Shown: in pieces, positions 14,405-15,200 of the stretch | Layout of the letters: the number at the start of each line of letters is the position of its first letter | Numbering within the stretch: position 1 is the first letter of the stretch | Source: DATMNI01 sp035570275 | GTDB lineage: Bacteria > Acidobacteriota > Terriglobia > Bryobacterales > Bryobacteraceae | Direction: 5' to 3' | DNA: 15,200 bases | Assembly (NCBI GenBank): GCA_035570275.1 | Contig: DATMNI010000102.1 | Span: forward strand, 1-15,200 | Position numbers and translations under genes: made by a program | The notes under the pieces: model-generated | What the model was told of the DNA's origin: nothing | Seen by the model: only the letters and a program-made list of their open reading frames with translations | The model's database searches: none

Positions 14405-15200
14405 CTACGCTCCTTCCAGCGTGGAGTCCACCACCGCCAGGCTGTGCTGGTTCATCACCGATTTCACGTCGGTGATTCCGAGCACGCTCCGCAGTTTGTC
14501 ATCCGCTACCCTCATGGGGCCAGGTCCCTTGGCTGTGCCCGGAGCGGGTTGCGGGAACGCCGTGGACATCGCCGTGTGGAAAGTAACATTGCCTTCCACC
14601 TTCTGCATGACCTGGTGGATGTGTCCGTTCAGAACGGTGACCGATCCGAACCGTTTGAGATAACCCAGGGCTTGGGCGCTATCCTCGGTCCCCCAGCCCC
14701 AGTCCGGATAAACCGACCACAGCGGGATATGCGCAAAGACCACCACCGGGCGGCTGGCCGACTGACTCTTGAGGTCCGCTTCGAGCCACTGGATCTGGTC
14801 GGGGCCCAGCTTACCAAGCCCTTCGAGTGCGGCGACGTTGGACAGCCCGACAAAGTGTACGTCCCTGTGGTTGAAGCTGTACCACCCGCGCCCTTTCGCG
14901 GTCTTGCCATAGCGTTCCAGGTACATTTTGCCGTCATCGATCGACGTGTCATGCTCGCCCGGAACGAAGAGAACCTCCTTCGGTTTCGCGCCTTTCAGCA
15001 CCTGGTCCAGTGTGTCGTATTCAGCGGCCTTGGCTGTGTGGCTCAGGTCGCCAGTGTGAATAATGAACTCGGGCTCCTGCGGCAGTCCGTTGATCTTGTC
15101 GATGGTGGCCTGCAGAGTGCCGGCTACATCGGTGTTCGCGGGCTTGTTGAAGCCCATGTGGGTGTCGCTGATCTGGACAAAGTGGAGTTCCCCCATGGCG
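14405..15200 (-). CDS. Calcineurin-like metallophosphoesterase, 5' end probably outside the window
   Basis: Visible residues 1-263 (from ATG 15196) carry all dinuclear-metal motifs: D11-T-H13 (QISDTHMG), G49-D50, G80-E-H82-D (Glu replaces the usual Asn of GNHD), H156 in VVFAHIPLW and G191-H-I-H194. An in-frame ATG lies 5 bp from the edge, but MGELHFVQISDTH is the usual start of the catalytic core, and I recall relatives with a Tat signal of 40 or so residues before it. The frame is open to the edge, so the gene is probably 5'-partial. The substrate is unknown. It is coupled to the cytochrome c gene (4-nt gap), an association I recall from other soil bacteria. A periplasmic location would fit the cytochrome. 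Confidence 0.86.
   Translation of the reverse strand, partial: AMGELHFVQISDTHMGFNKPANTDVAGTLQATIDKINGLPQEPEFIIHTGDLSHTAKAAEYDTLDQVLKGAKPKEVLFVPGEHDTSIDDGKMYLERYGKTAKGRGWYSFNHRDVHFVGLSNVAALEGLGKLGPDQIQWLEADLKSQSASRPVVVFAHIPLWSVYPDWGWGTEDSAQALGYLKRFGSVTVLNGHIHQVMQKVEGNVTFHTAMSTAFPQPAPGTAKGPGPMRVADDKLRSVLGITDVKSVMNQHSLAVVDSTLEGA

Overview
The window looks like a chromosomal stretch from a high-GC soil bacterium, most likely an Acidobacteriota member near Bryobacterales/Solibacteraceae. No rRNA or other phylogenetic marker is present. The guess rests on remembered resemblance of several families (the short protein at 3185-3475, the Cys-rich protein at 10991-11251, the truncated surface-protein fragment at 3508-3914) and of the interspersed palindromes to that group. 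No plasmid, phage, IS, CRISPR, tRNA or rRNA feature is visible.

Layout. 1-711: the 3' part of a PLP-dependent decarboxylase gene and a convergent PIN-domain gene. Both lack their C-terminal coding regions and meet at a 75-bp palindrome, so this looks like a deletion or insertion scar. 718-1143 (-): a PD-(D/E)XK nuclease-like protein directly upstream of the PIN gene. 1275-3071 (+): an exported esterase-fold protein whose nucleophile Ser appears replaced by Ala. 3185-3475 (+): a small conserved protein. 3508-3914 (-): a frameshifted, truncated secreted-protein gene. 3915-4295: non-coding. 4296-5804 (+): a Tat-exported GH29 alpha-L-fucosidase.

5956-9368 (+) is a tightly packed three-gene unit: a secreted small protein, a desaturase fused to a Rossmann (methyltransferase-like) domain, and a membrane LTA-synthase-type sulfatase-fold enzyme. 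A lipid or envelope modification role is inferred. A palindrome at 9402-9474 separates it from a convergent class I aminotransferase (9510-10694, -). A small putative zinc-binding protein follows (10991-11251, +), then a nested four-hairpin inverted repeat (11277-11404).

The right end (11553-15200) is a minus-strand redox cluster: a calcineurin-like phosphoesterase (5' end probably outside the window), a small exported class I cytochrome c, and a 727-aa fusion protein. The fusion joins four membrane helices, two cytochrome c domains, a fifth helix, an FAD/NAD(P) reductase module and a plant-type 2Fe-2S ferredoxin. Its predicted topology puts the hemes in the periplasm and the flavin/Fe-S part in the cytoplasm, which suggests one-polypeptide electron transfer across the inner membrane.

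The most interesting items are this fusion protein, the desaturase-Rossmann fusion with its sulfatase partner, and the palindromic repeats that occupy three of the four convergent gene junctions.
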